From positions 62,769,703 through 62,833,702 of the forward strand of contig CAMGYJ010000002.1 of NCBI GenBank assembly GCA_946122785.1: a DNA stretch of 64,000 nt, written 5' to 3'. The translations under genes were made by a program, and so were the position numbers. The notes beneath the pieces are model-generated. The model was not told the origin of the DNA, ran no database searches, and was given only the letters and a program-made list of their open reading frames with translations. Source of the stretch: Linum tenue. Taxonomy: Eukaryota > Streptophyta > Magnoliopsida > Malpighiales > Linaceae. Positions within the stretch are counted from its first letter, which is position 1, and every line of letters begins with the position of its first letter. Shown one piece after another: positions 11,013 through 22,098 of the stretch.

Positions 11013-11511
11013 ATAAAAAAACTCGCAATCGTAATCTTATTTTCCGCGATTCCCTCGTGATCCATATTTTTCACAATCCTCGTTGCAACCAATCAAGCCG
11101 AGGCATCTCATCTCAGCCACTATCTCTCTCTCTCTGAGGCCGGCCCCGCGTTTGGCGCCTAATTTCGGTAATTCCAGATCCATCCAGCCACAATTTCTTC
11201 TTCCAAGTCAGTCTCTGGCTGACTAAAACTTTTTGGAATATTCATTCACCAGGATTAATATTGCATCAATGTACCGGGTCGGGTTACGGTTCCGTTATTC
11301 CCAAGTTAATTAATTGCGTATAACTCCGGAAACTTCCTTCTTTCTCTCTCCTCTCCTCTCAAAGTCTACCCACCAGCTCACTGAACCACCTAAATCCTCC
11401 ACACGTGTCACGGCCGCTCAGATGTTCTTTCCTTATCCCGCGGGCCCATCCGGTTGGCTCAATCGCAGCCGTCCACGTCACCGGATTTCATCTTTCTCCT
11501 CCCACAATAAT
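11013..11511 (+). promoter_or_regulatory. SEC upstream region with G-box motifs
   Basis: This is gene-free sequence between the foldback MITE and the likely SEC core promoter. It contains a CACGTG G-box at 11402-11407 and a related CCACGTCA at about 11473-11480, both plausible bZIP/bHLH sites. A short CT repeat lies near 11123-11135. Open frames at 11314-11746 run through promoter and 5' UTR and are not supported as genes. The regulatory roles are inferred from motif identity only. Confidence 0.4.
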
Positions 11512-11549
11512 AAAATATATATTCAATTCTCTCTCTCTCTCTCTCTCTT
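11512..11549 (+). promoter_or_regulatory. Probable SEC core promoter: TATA-like box plus CT initiator tract
   Basis: An AAAATATATATTC stretch (11512-11524) is followed at once by a pure CT repeat (about 11529-11548), an arrangement common at plant transcription starts. That predicts a start near 11545-11560 and a 5' UTR of roughly 310-325 bases. There is no transcript evidence here. Confidence 0.45.
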
Positions 11550-11825
11550 CCCATCTCCTTCAATCAACGGACCAGACCGAGATTCCGACTTCGGTTCTCT
11601 CTCAGAGGGCTTTCCTCTTCCTTTCTCTCGGTAGACTAAAAAGCGAGATAGAGAGGGAGAGTGGGGAAAAAAACAACAGAAAAAAAGGAAAAAAAACGAC
11701 GAACAAGGAAAACCCCGGGAGAAGCAAGCGCGAGAGAAAACCCTAGCGCGGTGGGGTTACGTTGATCGGAGATTCCTGCTCTGCTTTCATCCGGCTCCGC
11801 TCCTGGCGGTGGCTGTTCTCTATTA

Positions 11826-11855
11826 ATGGTCGGTGAGGGCTGTCTGAGGAGGTGA
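11826..11855 (+). CDS. Upstream ORF in SEC 5' leader, 9 codons
   Basis: An ATG at 11826 opens a nine-codon frame (MVGEGCLRR) closed by TGA at 11853-11855, 15 bases before the SEC start codon at 11871. If the transcript starts at the predicted promoter, this uORF is in the mature leader. Its context (TTA before ATG, G after) is moderate, so leaky scanning or reinitiation is plausible. Whether it is translated is unknown. Confidence 0.4.
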   Translation: MVGEGCLRR

Positions 11856-11870
11856 CTTTGCCCGATCGCC

Positions 11871-14800
11871 ATGATTTCATTGCAGAACGGAATTCGAGCT
11901 TCGGCTCGCGATGAAGCAGCTAGCTTCCATGCCAAGCTGGAGCCATCCACTCCTTCAGCGAGTCTAGTGCCTTTCAAGCCCCGTGATGCTTCTCACCATG
12001 AAGGTTTAGCTTCTAGAAACGCTGAAATTTCATCCTCTATTGTTAATGTCTTTTTTCTTTTCTTTTCAATTTTACATTTTGAAAAATTTCCCTGTTTGCT
12101 GGCTGCCATGGTTGTGCTATTGGCGCATATGCAACTTGAATTTTGATCGCTGTTGGTTTCCCCACTATGATCATTTTGCTGAATATACCTTCGCTGCTGG
12201 GGCTATGTTAGGTTAGGTTTAGGGTTGGCTGCTGACTCTGATGAACTCGATTACATGGACCATTTCTTCTCCCTGGGTCGATCTCGATAGTTAGTGTACG
12301 ATGTAAACAGGTTGTTTTAGATTGGAATTACTGCCAGTAAGTGGCATTCATTTTAGCACTTGGTTTTCTGTACTGCAAAATCTGCATGCGGCAGGTTTTG
12401 GGTTCAGTTTTGGCTTCCGGTGCATGCGGCAGGTTTTTGGTTCAGTTTTGACTTCGGGTAGGTGGTTCAGTTTAGATTCATTTCATCAGGGTCAGAGGAG
12501 TTCCATGAGAAGCACAAGGAACTGCTTCAAGAATCTATCTCTACTTATTTGGCTGTTCTCTGTAATTTGCCCTATGTCGTTGTTTATAAGTATCTGCTGT
12601 GTGGTGGTGCAAGTATAGCTACTAGTAGTAAGAATTGTGTCTTATGGCTTTTGTAATCCTTATCTGTATTTGTCTTATTTCATCTTCATAACCTAAGACT
12701 TATATCTTGATGTAGTTGATGAAGACACGCTCTTGGCGCTTGCTCATCAGATGTATAAGTCTGGAAGCTACAAACAGGCTCTAGAGAACAGCAGTGTCCT
12801 CTACGAGAGAAATCCCCTTCGCACTGACAATCTACTTCTATTGGGGGCTATTCATTATCAGGTTGGTTTAATGATTTTTGCATGCTGGACCAAGGCTTTA
12901 ATGTAGAACATTTGCTCTTCTGCTGCTCCTTCTGATTCTATTACTTCCGTGACAGTTGCATGATTATGATATGTGCATTGCTAAAAATGAAGAAGCTCTT
13001 CGGCTCGAGCCTCGTTTTGCTGAGTGTTATGGAAATATGGCCAATGCCTGGAAGGTAATCAGAGTTATCTCAGCCTTTAATTTGCTGTTACGGACGCAAA
13101 TGGATTCAAGTAAAAAAGATAAACTCATATAGGTGGCTTCTACAGTGCACTCACTACCATGAGGGGATGCTATACATTCTCATCTAAAAGGAGACTTCAA
13201 TTATAAAATTTGAAAATTTTCTTGCTAGCATTTGTCTAGTATACTAATATAAATTATGATTACTTCGAAATGCATGCATATTTACTCATAAAATTCGATC
13301 TTATAGTCATTAGATGAATTATGGAGGTGTACCTGACCAATTTCAGAAATATCTGAAATGATACAAGTAATGTTTAGATGATTCTCGTACATTCATACAT
13401 TTGTTTGTTCTTTATGATACAAACGAAGGTTGTGATCATTATCACGATATAAAATACACCCTCTAAAGTCTGTGTACGCCGGATAGACTCATATATGTTT
13501 GTTTTTGTTTTACAGAATCGGTATTTCTTGCTTATTGTTCATGGATCTTCTTTTTTCTTTGTTACAGGAGAAGGGAGATATAGATCTGGCAATTCGTTAC
13601 TACTTGGTGGCCATTGAGGTTTGTGTACTTCAGTACCTAATCATGTCTGACTTCGGGCGGACAACTAGTTGCCTATGATTTTTTTTTGTTATAAACTTTG
13701 TTCCTTGTGGCGTCCTAATGCACTTTGGAATCAAACTCTAATTTCTTGTTAATTAATTGATTTGTGAACAATATCCCAGCATGCAACATCTAATCTACTT
13801 TCCCTTCTATTCAGCTCCGTCCAAGTTTTGCAGATGCTTGGTCTAATTTGGCTAGTGCATACATGCGGAAAGGGAGACTCAACGAGGCAGCTCAGTGCTG
13901 CCGTCAGGCACTTGCTCTGAATCCTCATCTGGTAATTATGTCGTGAATATGTTGTTATAGTTAGATATTGGAGTAGCTGTGGCTTTGAAATGACAAGGGA
14001 CTTATGTTGCCCCCTTGCATTCTGATTCCTGAGTGATCAAGTGTAGCATAGTCTTGGGAAGGTAAATGTCTGACCTATAATGGGAACTTTTGTAGGTTGA
14101 TGCTCACAGTAACCTTGGAAATTTAATGAAAGCACAAGGCCTGGTGCAAGAAGTAAGTGCTAATTGGTTTTCATTAAAATGATTGATTAGAAGAAGAGAA
14201 TTTTTGCTAGCCAGTTTCCTAGAGCTCGAAATAGTTGAAGGTGCTACAAGATGGCTGAATGTTTAAGACATCGTGTTGATAGCTTATCTGGAATATGCTT
14301 GCCAATCTTTGTAGCCTAGGATAAACATACTAGTTGATTCACTGCACACTGAGAACATTTTGCTACTAGGATTTTTGGTGTCGGTTGTTGGACCTACCTT
14401 GTTATTAATCAATCTCTTTTATTGACGGAAGAAAGATATTCTTCCAAGTACTATGAGTGTTAATTGCTGTATTTATCTCATTTTCCACAAAGTTACTGAT
14501 TTAACATTCATGTGTGAACTGCGCCTTAATTCACAGTTCAGTACAGATATCAAGTTGTTATGTACGGGCCAGGGATCAGATGATGGTTGATCTTGTTGTA
14601 ACTTCCATGTGCAACACACCGAATTGTCAGAACTAACATTTTGTGCAGGCATACAGCTGTTATATTGAGGCTCTCCGCATACAACCAAGCTTTGCTATTG
14701 CATGGTCGAATCTTGCTGGTCTCTTTATGGAGTCTGGTGACCTGGCTAGAGCTCTTCAATACTATAAGGTGTCTTTGATTGTGCTCTTATTTTCCAGGAA

Positions 14801-17800
14801 TATGTTGAGTTTGCAATAATTGGACGAGATGTTTTAATGTTTCCTAATTTCATGTAAATAAAATAGTAGTCAATGCGAATTTAGCTATGGTGCTCACAAC
14901 ACCATCTATGAGAACATGTTCACAGGATGCACAGTTGCGGATAGTGCCCTGGGCGCTCCGCGATCGTTGGACGGATGCAGTGGCAATTTTGTTTGCGCCC
15001 TGTGAATACGTTCTCATATATGGTGCTGTGTGCACCATAGCTAAGTGGTCAAGTAGGAAATTTCGGTGAATTTTTTCCCATTTCTATTTCTCATGTCTCT
15101 GTCAAGTGATCTTCCATGTCCTTCAAGATAGGGAACAAGTGGATTACTTTCTGCTTGTTTGGTCTTTTATTTTACCTTAGTTTGGAAAGCCTTGTGAGCA
15201 CGGTATGCAATTGGATTTCGGTACATGTCGCTTGCTCTAATTTCGTTTGTCAATGGAAATGTTTCAGGAAGCTGTAAAGCTTAAGCCTTCATTTCCTGAT
15301 GCGTACTTAAACCTGGGAAACGTGTACAAGGTAAGTTCTACTTTTGCTTGCTGGTCACATTACCTTCATTCTTCTTGGTGGTGTACCATCTTCGTGTATT
15401 GCATTTCAGGGTTTGGGTAGGCCTCAAGAAGCTATTGCATGCTACCAGCGTGCTATTCAAAGTAGGCCAAATTATTCTATAGCATACGGTGAGTCTCTAT
15501 GCTGGCTGATACAGCCGAGTTATAAAAAAAAAAAGATGACCAATTGCTCTGAGGGATCCACTTTCCTGCTGAATTTCGTTTACTCCCTTCTAACCTGTGC
15601 ACTGTTTCATGAATCAGATGTCAGTGAGTGTTTCTCCTGGTTTGGTTTGAGAAAACTATTTTGCTTGGTTGTGACTGTATGTGAATACCCACGAAAATGT
15701 ATATACAAGTCGGTTCCTTGGCTTGTTTCCTTTCCCCCCCTTTTGTATTTAGGACTGTACTATCATTCTACCTTTGTTTGAAGGATTAGTTCTGCAACCC
15801 TGACTCTGGATTTGTCATAATGACTATTTTCCTTGGAATTACCTCCATGTTATTTAGTCTACTGTCCATGTCCTTCAACTTTAAGCAATCATTCATGACT
15901 TTCTGATCCTTCAGTGGATGTCATTCCTCCCAAATTTCACGTTATTGCACCCCTAGTCATTTAACCTTACGCCATCTAAGAGACCGGGGAAATGCACTGC
16001 CTAATATCTACTTCAATTACTTTTTTCTTACTGAATTTAATAACTTCAAATCCAGAACATTGACTGAGTTAACTATAACTGGCTAGACTTGTCTCTGCAA
16101 TGGAAATTGTCAAATCACTTGATATGCTGTGGCGCAGGAAATTTAGCCAGTACGTATTACGAGCGAGGGCAGCTGGATTTGGCAATTCTTCATTATAAGC
16201 AAGCCATTAGTTTTGATCCCAGATTTTTGGAGGCTTATAATAATTTGGTTGGTATCATTTTGGCTTAATTTCTTTCATATATTGGTCACTTGTCACCTAT
16301 GTGATTGTTTTATTATTATTCTCCATCTGAAAGGGTAATGCACTTAAAGATGTGGGTCGCGTGGATGAAGCAATTCAATGCTATAGTGTATGTTGCCATC
16401 TCTGATCTCTGTTTTCTCCCCATTCATATAATGCTTCTACTCTCAATTTCATTGCCTGTGTCTTAACTTGCACAATTTCCTTGGCCACTTGAAGCAATGC
16501 CTTTCATTACAACCCAGTCACCCACAAGCTCTTACGAACCTGGGGAACATATACATGGAATGGTAAGTGACCTTGGCAGGTATTTGGTTCCACCTAAACT
16601 AGATTTATGCTTCATGTGTTTACTGAAGTAATTTTGTTGCATGCAGGAACATGTCAGCCGCAGCTGCTTCATACTATAAAGCAACTCTTGCTGTAACCAC
16701 TGGACTGTCTGCTCCTTTCAACAATCTTGCTGTTATCTATAAGCAACAGGTGCCGATATTTGATTTTAAGCACACATAGGATTGGATTATGTATTGCGGG
16801 CAATCCTGTGAATAAATTTTGAAAATGGGGTTTTGTAATATGGTTGAACTCCTGTGTATCTGTCATAGAAGTAAAGCCTTAATTTGTCCTTACATTAATT
16901 TTTGACTTCTACCCTGTACATCAATAGAAGTAAAATAACTACTGGACTCCTACTTCTACTGCCATGGTAAGAACGTCATAAATAGCAGAACTATCAATAT
17001 TAATCATAGGCTTCTGATATTTCTGCTGCCTGCTTCCTTCTTCCTCCTATACGCTTTTTTGTGGATGCGAGCCACAGCTTTCTAGAGCTAGCTGGCGTTC
17101 AAAGTCTGCTGATGGCTAAGCATATTGGCAGATTCTTCTGCATCCTTAATGAATATGAGTAACATGTGATTCCTTTTTGGCTTGTTACAGGGGAATTACG
17201 CAGATGCTATATCGTGCTACAATGAGGTTCTTAGGATCGATCCTTCGGCAGCTGATGGTCTAGTGAACAGAGGTAATACGTACAAGGAAATTGGTAGGGT
17301 AACTGAAGCTATACAAGATTACATCCGTGCGATTACTGTCCGACCAACTATGGCTGAAGCACATGCAAACTTGGCCTCTGCTTACAAGGACAGGTGATTA
17401 CTTGTTCATCGTTAGCGTTTTGAAGTTCTGGCTCCAGGGAAGCTTTCCGTCATATTATACAAAAATAGGAGATATATAAACAGGATTGGGAGGAGGGTTA
17501 TGTGATAATATGCCCTTCATTTCTGTGCTTTATCAGCTTTCTCTTAGAATCAGTCGTAGATGCATATTTATGCCATGAATTGTCATTTGGGTTGTATTAA
17601 AGAGGTCCGGCCCATTTGCTGCATGGTTATTTTAGGATGAAGTGTAGGAGGTGGGTTAGAAGAGAAACCAGTCAGTCGAACACCTGCATGCAGTCTGCAT
17701 GACAGTATCTTAAATGTTGTTGATTACCATATTTATATTATGACCTGTTTTGGCCTGATTTGTAGTGGTCATGTGGAGGCTGCTGTGAAGAGCTATAGAC

Positions 17801-20800
17801 AGGCATTGCTTCTCCGACCTGAATTTCCTGAGGCAACTTGTAACCTTCTACACACGCTGCAGGTAAAGTTAATAGTAGAAAGAGCACTTTAGAGCTGGGC
17901 TGTTTTGCTTCTTTTGTTTTAGAACTGTTGGTCATATTGATAGGATCGACATATTTTGTAATTTTCTGATTCCTTACGTGGCCAGCAATGCCTTGAATCC
18001 ACATGAAGGGCTCTGCTTATTTCAAACTCCAGTGTTTTAAAATGTGTACTTGGTCTATCAGAAGCTGGTTATTCAAGTTTCTGGCGAGGAATCTATTTCA
18101 CAGGGGATGTGTTAGGTAGAGCGTGCTTGTTGGTAGCTATATTAACTGATACAGTTTTCTCCTTTCAGTGTGTCTGTAGCTGGGAGGAGCGGGATATGAT
18201 GTTCAATGAAGTTGAAGGGATTATTCGGAGGCAGATCAATGTAAGAGGGGTGCAGGAATTGATTTCTTCTACTTTCATTGATTAGTGATTACTGCTATAC
18301 AATTGCTAACTGAAGTGTGCTTTTACATTTGTTACTTTCCAGTCCTCTGTTCTCCCTAGTGTACAACCGTTCCATGCTATAGCATATCCTTTGGATCCAA
18401 TGCTTGCTCTAGAAATAAGGTATTGTGAACAATCTTAATTAATTTATTTCTGCCTTATGAATCAAACTTTCCATTGATGTTCTCTTGTTCTTGTCAAACA
18501 GCCGTAAATATGCTGCTCATTGCTCTATGGTTGCTACTCGGTTTGCACTTCCTCCTTTCAACCATCCTTCTCCAATTCCTATTAAGTGTGATCATGGAAG
18601 CGAGAGGCTTAGAATTGGATATGTGAGCAGTGACTTTGGCAATCATCCTTTGTCACATCTCATGGGATCTGTGTTTGGCATGCACAACAGGACTAATATT
18701 GAGGTTTGTCATTTCTCTTTTTTTTTTTTTTTGAAGAACTTCCATTCTATTCTATTCTACATGTCACCACACCCTGAACTTTTAATTTACTCAAGCCTCT
18801 TCCTAGTTGTCGATGCTTGATGGAACTTAAATATTTTGTAGGTTTTCTGCTACGCGTTGAGTGCAAATGACGGTACTGAGTGGCGGCAGCGTATCCAGTC
18901 TGAAGCTGAACACTTCATAGATGTTTCTTCCATGTCGTCAGATATGATTGCCAAATTGATTAATGAAGACAAGATACAGATCCTGATCAACCTTAATGGT
19001 TACACCAAGGTATGCTTTATTAGACAGATAGTGAACAAATACCATAACTGAGGAATTCATATGCAATTACCTTTGGGTTTTATATTTATATTGCAAATCA
19101 GTTAGCTGTGCTCATATGCAGCGCATAGTATCACCCACGGCCGGGTGATCCTGAATTTCTGGAATTTGGAAACTTGTTGAATTATATTGTTTATATTTGT
19201 TCCACGGCTGCAATGTATGCAGGGTGCAAGAAATGAGATTTTTGCTATGCGTCCGGCACCAATTCAGGTCTCGTATATGGGTTTTCCCGGAACCACAGGA
19301 GCAACATACATAGACTATTTGGTGACTGACGAGGTTCGAAATGGGTGCACTACACTCCATTCTTTCTGTGTGTAATATCTTGTGGGATTCCCTAACCTAT
19401 GTCCTCGACTCTTTCAGTTCGTTTCACCTGTCAAATATGCCCACATCTACTCCGAGAAACTTGTTCATCTACCTCATTGTTATTTCGTAAATGATTATAA
19501 ACAGGTTAGTGATATTCTCATGGAAGAAAAGATTTAATGATATATGAATTGCTTAATATTTAGTGAGATTACTAAATCGTGTTATGTTTAGTCCCTAGAA
19601 AAGATTTAATTATATTATTAATGTTCGGCTAACTGATTGTTTTGCTTCAGAAAAATTTGGATGTGTTGGATCCAAACTGTCAGCACAAACGATCAGATTA
19701 TGGGCTTCCAGAAGATAAATTCATATTTGCGTGCTTTAACCAGTTGTACAAAATGGATCCTGAAATATTTAACACCTGGTACAGTTTGCGTCTTTAAAAC
19801 TCAGTTTTGTTCAGATTCAACATCATTCTTTCCCGCTCTTCAAAATCAAGTTTATTCATCTTCTAATTTTTTTAGGTGCAACATTCTTAAACGGGTACCG
19901 AACAGTGCCCTTTGGCTATTGAGGTTCCCTGCAGCTGGGGAAATGAGACTTCGTGCATGTAAGTAAGAATTATTTGTTTGTTTTCCTGTTGGCTGACAAG
20001 GTCTTCTGACATCTGTGTATTCGGGCCATCTTCCTAACCTTGGCCATGTTCAGATGCTGCTGCTCAAGGAGTACAGCCGGACCAAATCATTTTCACCGAT
20101 GTTGCCATGAAACAAGAGCATATCAGGCGTAGTGCTCTGGCAGATCTCTTCCTGGACACGTAAAATTCGTCAATCTGCTTAGTTATCCAATTGCAGCAGC
20201 TTGATTTTCTTATTGTATAATGATTAGTTTCTGATGCTGTTGAGTTTTTACCTTGTTTAGGCCATTATGCAATGCTCACACCACAGGGACCGATATTTTG
20301 TGGGCGGGTTTACCAATGGTGACACTTCCACTTGAGAAAATGGCCACTAGAGTTGCAGGATCACTTTGCCTTGCCACTGGAATTGGTGATGAGATGATTG
20401 TCAGCAGGTATTTAATTGCCATTTCCTGATAGCCAATTATCTCTTTTTTTATGCAAAGGAATTCATATTGAAGTTTGTGCTGTGATTTGCCTGGTTTGTA
20501 TCGGCAGTATGAAAGAGTACGAAGAGAGGGCAGTATCCTTGGCTTTGAGTCAGCCAAAATTGCAGGCCCTAACCAATAAACTGAAGTCGATTCGGCTGAC
20601 TTGTCCGCTGTTCGACACCACACGTTGGGTAAGTTTGAGAACTTAGAGATCTTGTTTCCGAACAACGTATTGGGCGTGAAACATGCACAACAATGTGAGT
20701 GACTGGGTTTGCTTTGCATTTTTTACAGGTGAAGAATCTTGATAGGGCATACTTCAAGATGTGGAGTATTTACTGCGCAGGGCAGGAACCACATCACTTT

Positions 20801-20848
20801 AAGGTGGCGGAGAATGATTCGGAATTCCCTTATGATAGGTCATCTTGA
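11871..20848 (+). CDS. SEC: SECRET AGENT: protein O-GlcNAc/O-fucose transferase (TPR + GT41), 27 exons
   Basis: This gene encodes a nuclear/cytosolic glycosyltransferase that modifies Ser/Thr of target proteins such as DELLA regulators. Exons read by splice sites and frame: 11871-12003, 12716-12861, 12956-13054, 13568-13618, 13815-13931, 14096-14152, 14649-14768, 15268-15330, 15410-15488, 16138-16247, 16334-16387, 16495-16562, 16647-16749, 17191-17393, 17766-17862, 18169-18240, 18343-18419, 18502-18703, 18842-19009, 19223-19333, 19418-19504, 19651-19778, 19876-19958, 20054-20159, 20261-20407, 20508-20628, 20729-20848. These join to 2922 bases, 973 residues, close to the known plant SEC length. 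Residues about 50-500 are a dozen or so TPR units. The catalytic half follows, with [11 protein letters not shown] (His598, catalytic-loop His of the family), FNQLYKMDP (Lys773) and CNAHTTGTD (His851, UDP-sugar binding). All junctions are GT-AG and no stop interrupts it. Start chosen because MISLQNG opens the frame and GCCATGA is a good context. Introns hold a foldback (14882-15043) and a short duplication (12383-12456). Confidence 0.96.
12383..12456 (+). repeat. Short tandem duplication in SEC intron 1
   Basis: A unit of about 37 bases beginning TGCATGCGGCAGGTTTT and ending GACTTCGG/GGCTTCCGG is present twice in direct tandem. It lies in the first intron (12004-12715). An open frame at 12462-12656 follows it in the same intron but is not joined by plausible splice sites, so I do not call it an exon. 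Confidence 0.55.
14882..15043. mobile_element. 162-bp foldback MITE inside SEC intron 7
   Basis: The two ends are near-complementary over about 48 bases: the left begins TAGCTATGGTGC and includes ATGAGAACATGTTCACAGG, and the right ends GCACCATAGCTA. The centre is GC-richer than the surrounding intron. No clear target-site duplication was found. The open frames on both strands here are artefacts of the palindrome. It should be removed with the intron. Confidence 0.75.
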
Positions 20849-21246
20849 TGAATAGTGGGAGATAATTCGGCGATGTAGATAATACCAGAAGAGTAAATTA
20901 GGAAAGGGCAAGGAAAACGATATGACCATTAACAAGAATGCATATATTATATGATGCAAAATGTGATGTGGACATCGATGTGTACCATACATGATTATGA
21001 ACCCGATAGAGGTGGCAAATGATCGGATTGATGAATTCATAGATTGGTTTCGTGGATTGAACTCAGAGATTATGTGAAGTCATTATTCAACAATCTAAGG
21101 TAGACCTGTGGGATCACCATGTATTCACAGCTTAGTGCAGCGGGACTAGCTGAGCTATGTGCATCGGAGGCCAAGGCGTAGGTGTTTATTAGAGTTCTAG
21201 AGGTAGGACCTACGAACCACACCTCATGTGGCTGCATCTTCTATCT
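20849..21246 (+). other. SEC 3' flank
   Basis: The sequence after the SEC stop codon is AT-rich, as in a 3' UTR. No canonical AATAAA was identified, so the polyadenylation site is undefined. No other gene is visible before the hAT element at 21255. Confidence 0.4.
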
Positions 21247-21254
21247 GTTGGGAG

Positions 21255-22090
21255 CATGGTAAAGGAAACCGTACCGGACATCATACCGGATTCCTTTCTG
21301 GTATGGTATTTTGTGGTACGACCGTGGTTCAACCGTTTTGTACCGGTAAATACCGTTTTTCACTATTGGCAGCTGAATCTTTGATTTGAGGGAAGGATTC
21401 TGATTTCTCCTTCTTAGATCTTGCAATCGCGCCTACAAGGACAAATCATTCCTCTGCATCTATCGCCTACATCGATACTCAATATGCTCTGCATCTCTTC
21501 TTTCTTCCAACTTCTCTTCTTCTTTGTATTTTCTTACATGGATTTGCTTGATTTGGCAGAATAGAAGATGCGAATGTCATCTAACAATGAGTTCTTCTTA
21601 CATGGATTTACCTGCTGTCGCCATGTTCTTCTTGAGCAGGGGAGGGGCGCGCGTGCCGGTGCCGGAGACGATCGTCGGTCGTCGAGCAGAGGAGGGAGGA
21701 TCGCCGGTCGTCGAGCATAGGAGGGAGGGTCGCCGCTCGTCGAGCAGAGGAGGGAGGGCTGCCGGTCGTCGAGCGGAGGATGGAGGGTCGAGCAGAAGAG
21801 AATTCGCGTGGGCAGCGGCAGCAAAAGAAGCGGCCCGATGATTTAGGGTTTTCCTTTTAGGCTTCGGCCGTTTTTTTTTTTTTTTCCTAATGCAAAACGG
21901 CGCCGTGTCCTCCTTATCAGTTCACCCCCGGTTAGACCAAAACCGGGCGGTTTTTTGAGTTGAACCGGTTTTACCGGTAAAACCGACCGAAACGTTTCTT
22001 TCGCTACAAACCGTGTATCGTATCGACCAGGCGCCGATTTCCAGTTTTACCGGTTCAACCGGCCGGTACGATCCGGTTTCCTTTACCATG
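21255..22090. mobile_element. Non-autonomous hAT-family element with perfect 8-bp target duplication
   Basis: The 836-bp element has terminal repeats CATGGTAAAGGAAACCG and CGGTTTCCTTTACCATG. It is flanked by GTTGGGAG at 21247-21254 and 22091-22098. Further in, both arms repeat ACCGG/CCGGT-type motifs. The interior has a GC-rich block with about four tandem copies of a roughly 30-bp unit containing GGTCGTCGAGCAGAGGAGGG (about 21680-21800). No transposase is encoded. The right terminus matches the right end of the neighbouring transposase-bearing copy (25621), so it is probably a deletion or relic derivative of that family. Confidence 0.85.
21680..21800 (+). repeat. GC-rich ~30-bp tandem repeats inside the hAT element
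   Basis: About four imperfect units each contain GTCGTCGAGC followed by AGGAGGGAGG. They sit in the internal arm of the hAT element. The related autonomous copy has a comparable GC-rich, GA-rich region at about 24890-25350. In hAT elements such subterminal repeats can bind transposase; that role here is inference. Confidence 0.6.
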
Positions 22091-22098
22091 GTTGGGAG

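Noticed and set aside
11314..11977. Open frames across the SEC promoter and leader
   Set aside because: Their composition reflects CT repeats and GC-rich leader, they overlap each other on both strands, and they contain no domain.
12462..12656. Open frame in SEC intron 1 as an extra exon
   Set aside because: The exon 1 to exon 2 splice already gives an in-frame SEC protein of the expected length, and no suitable acceptor/donor pair joins this frame.
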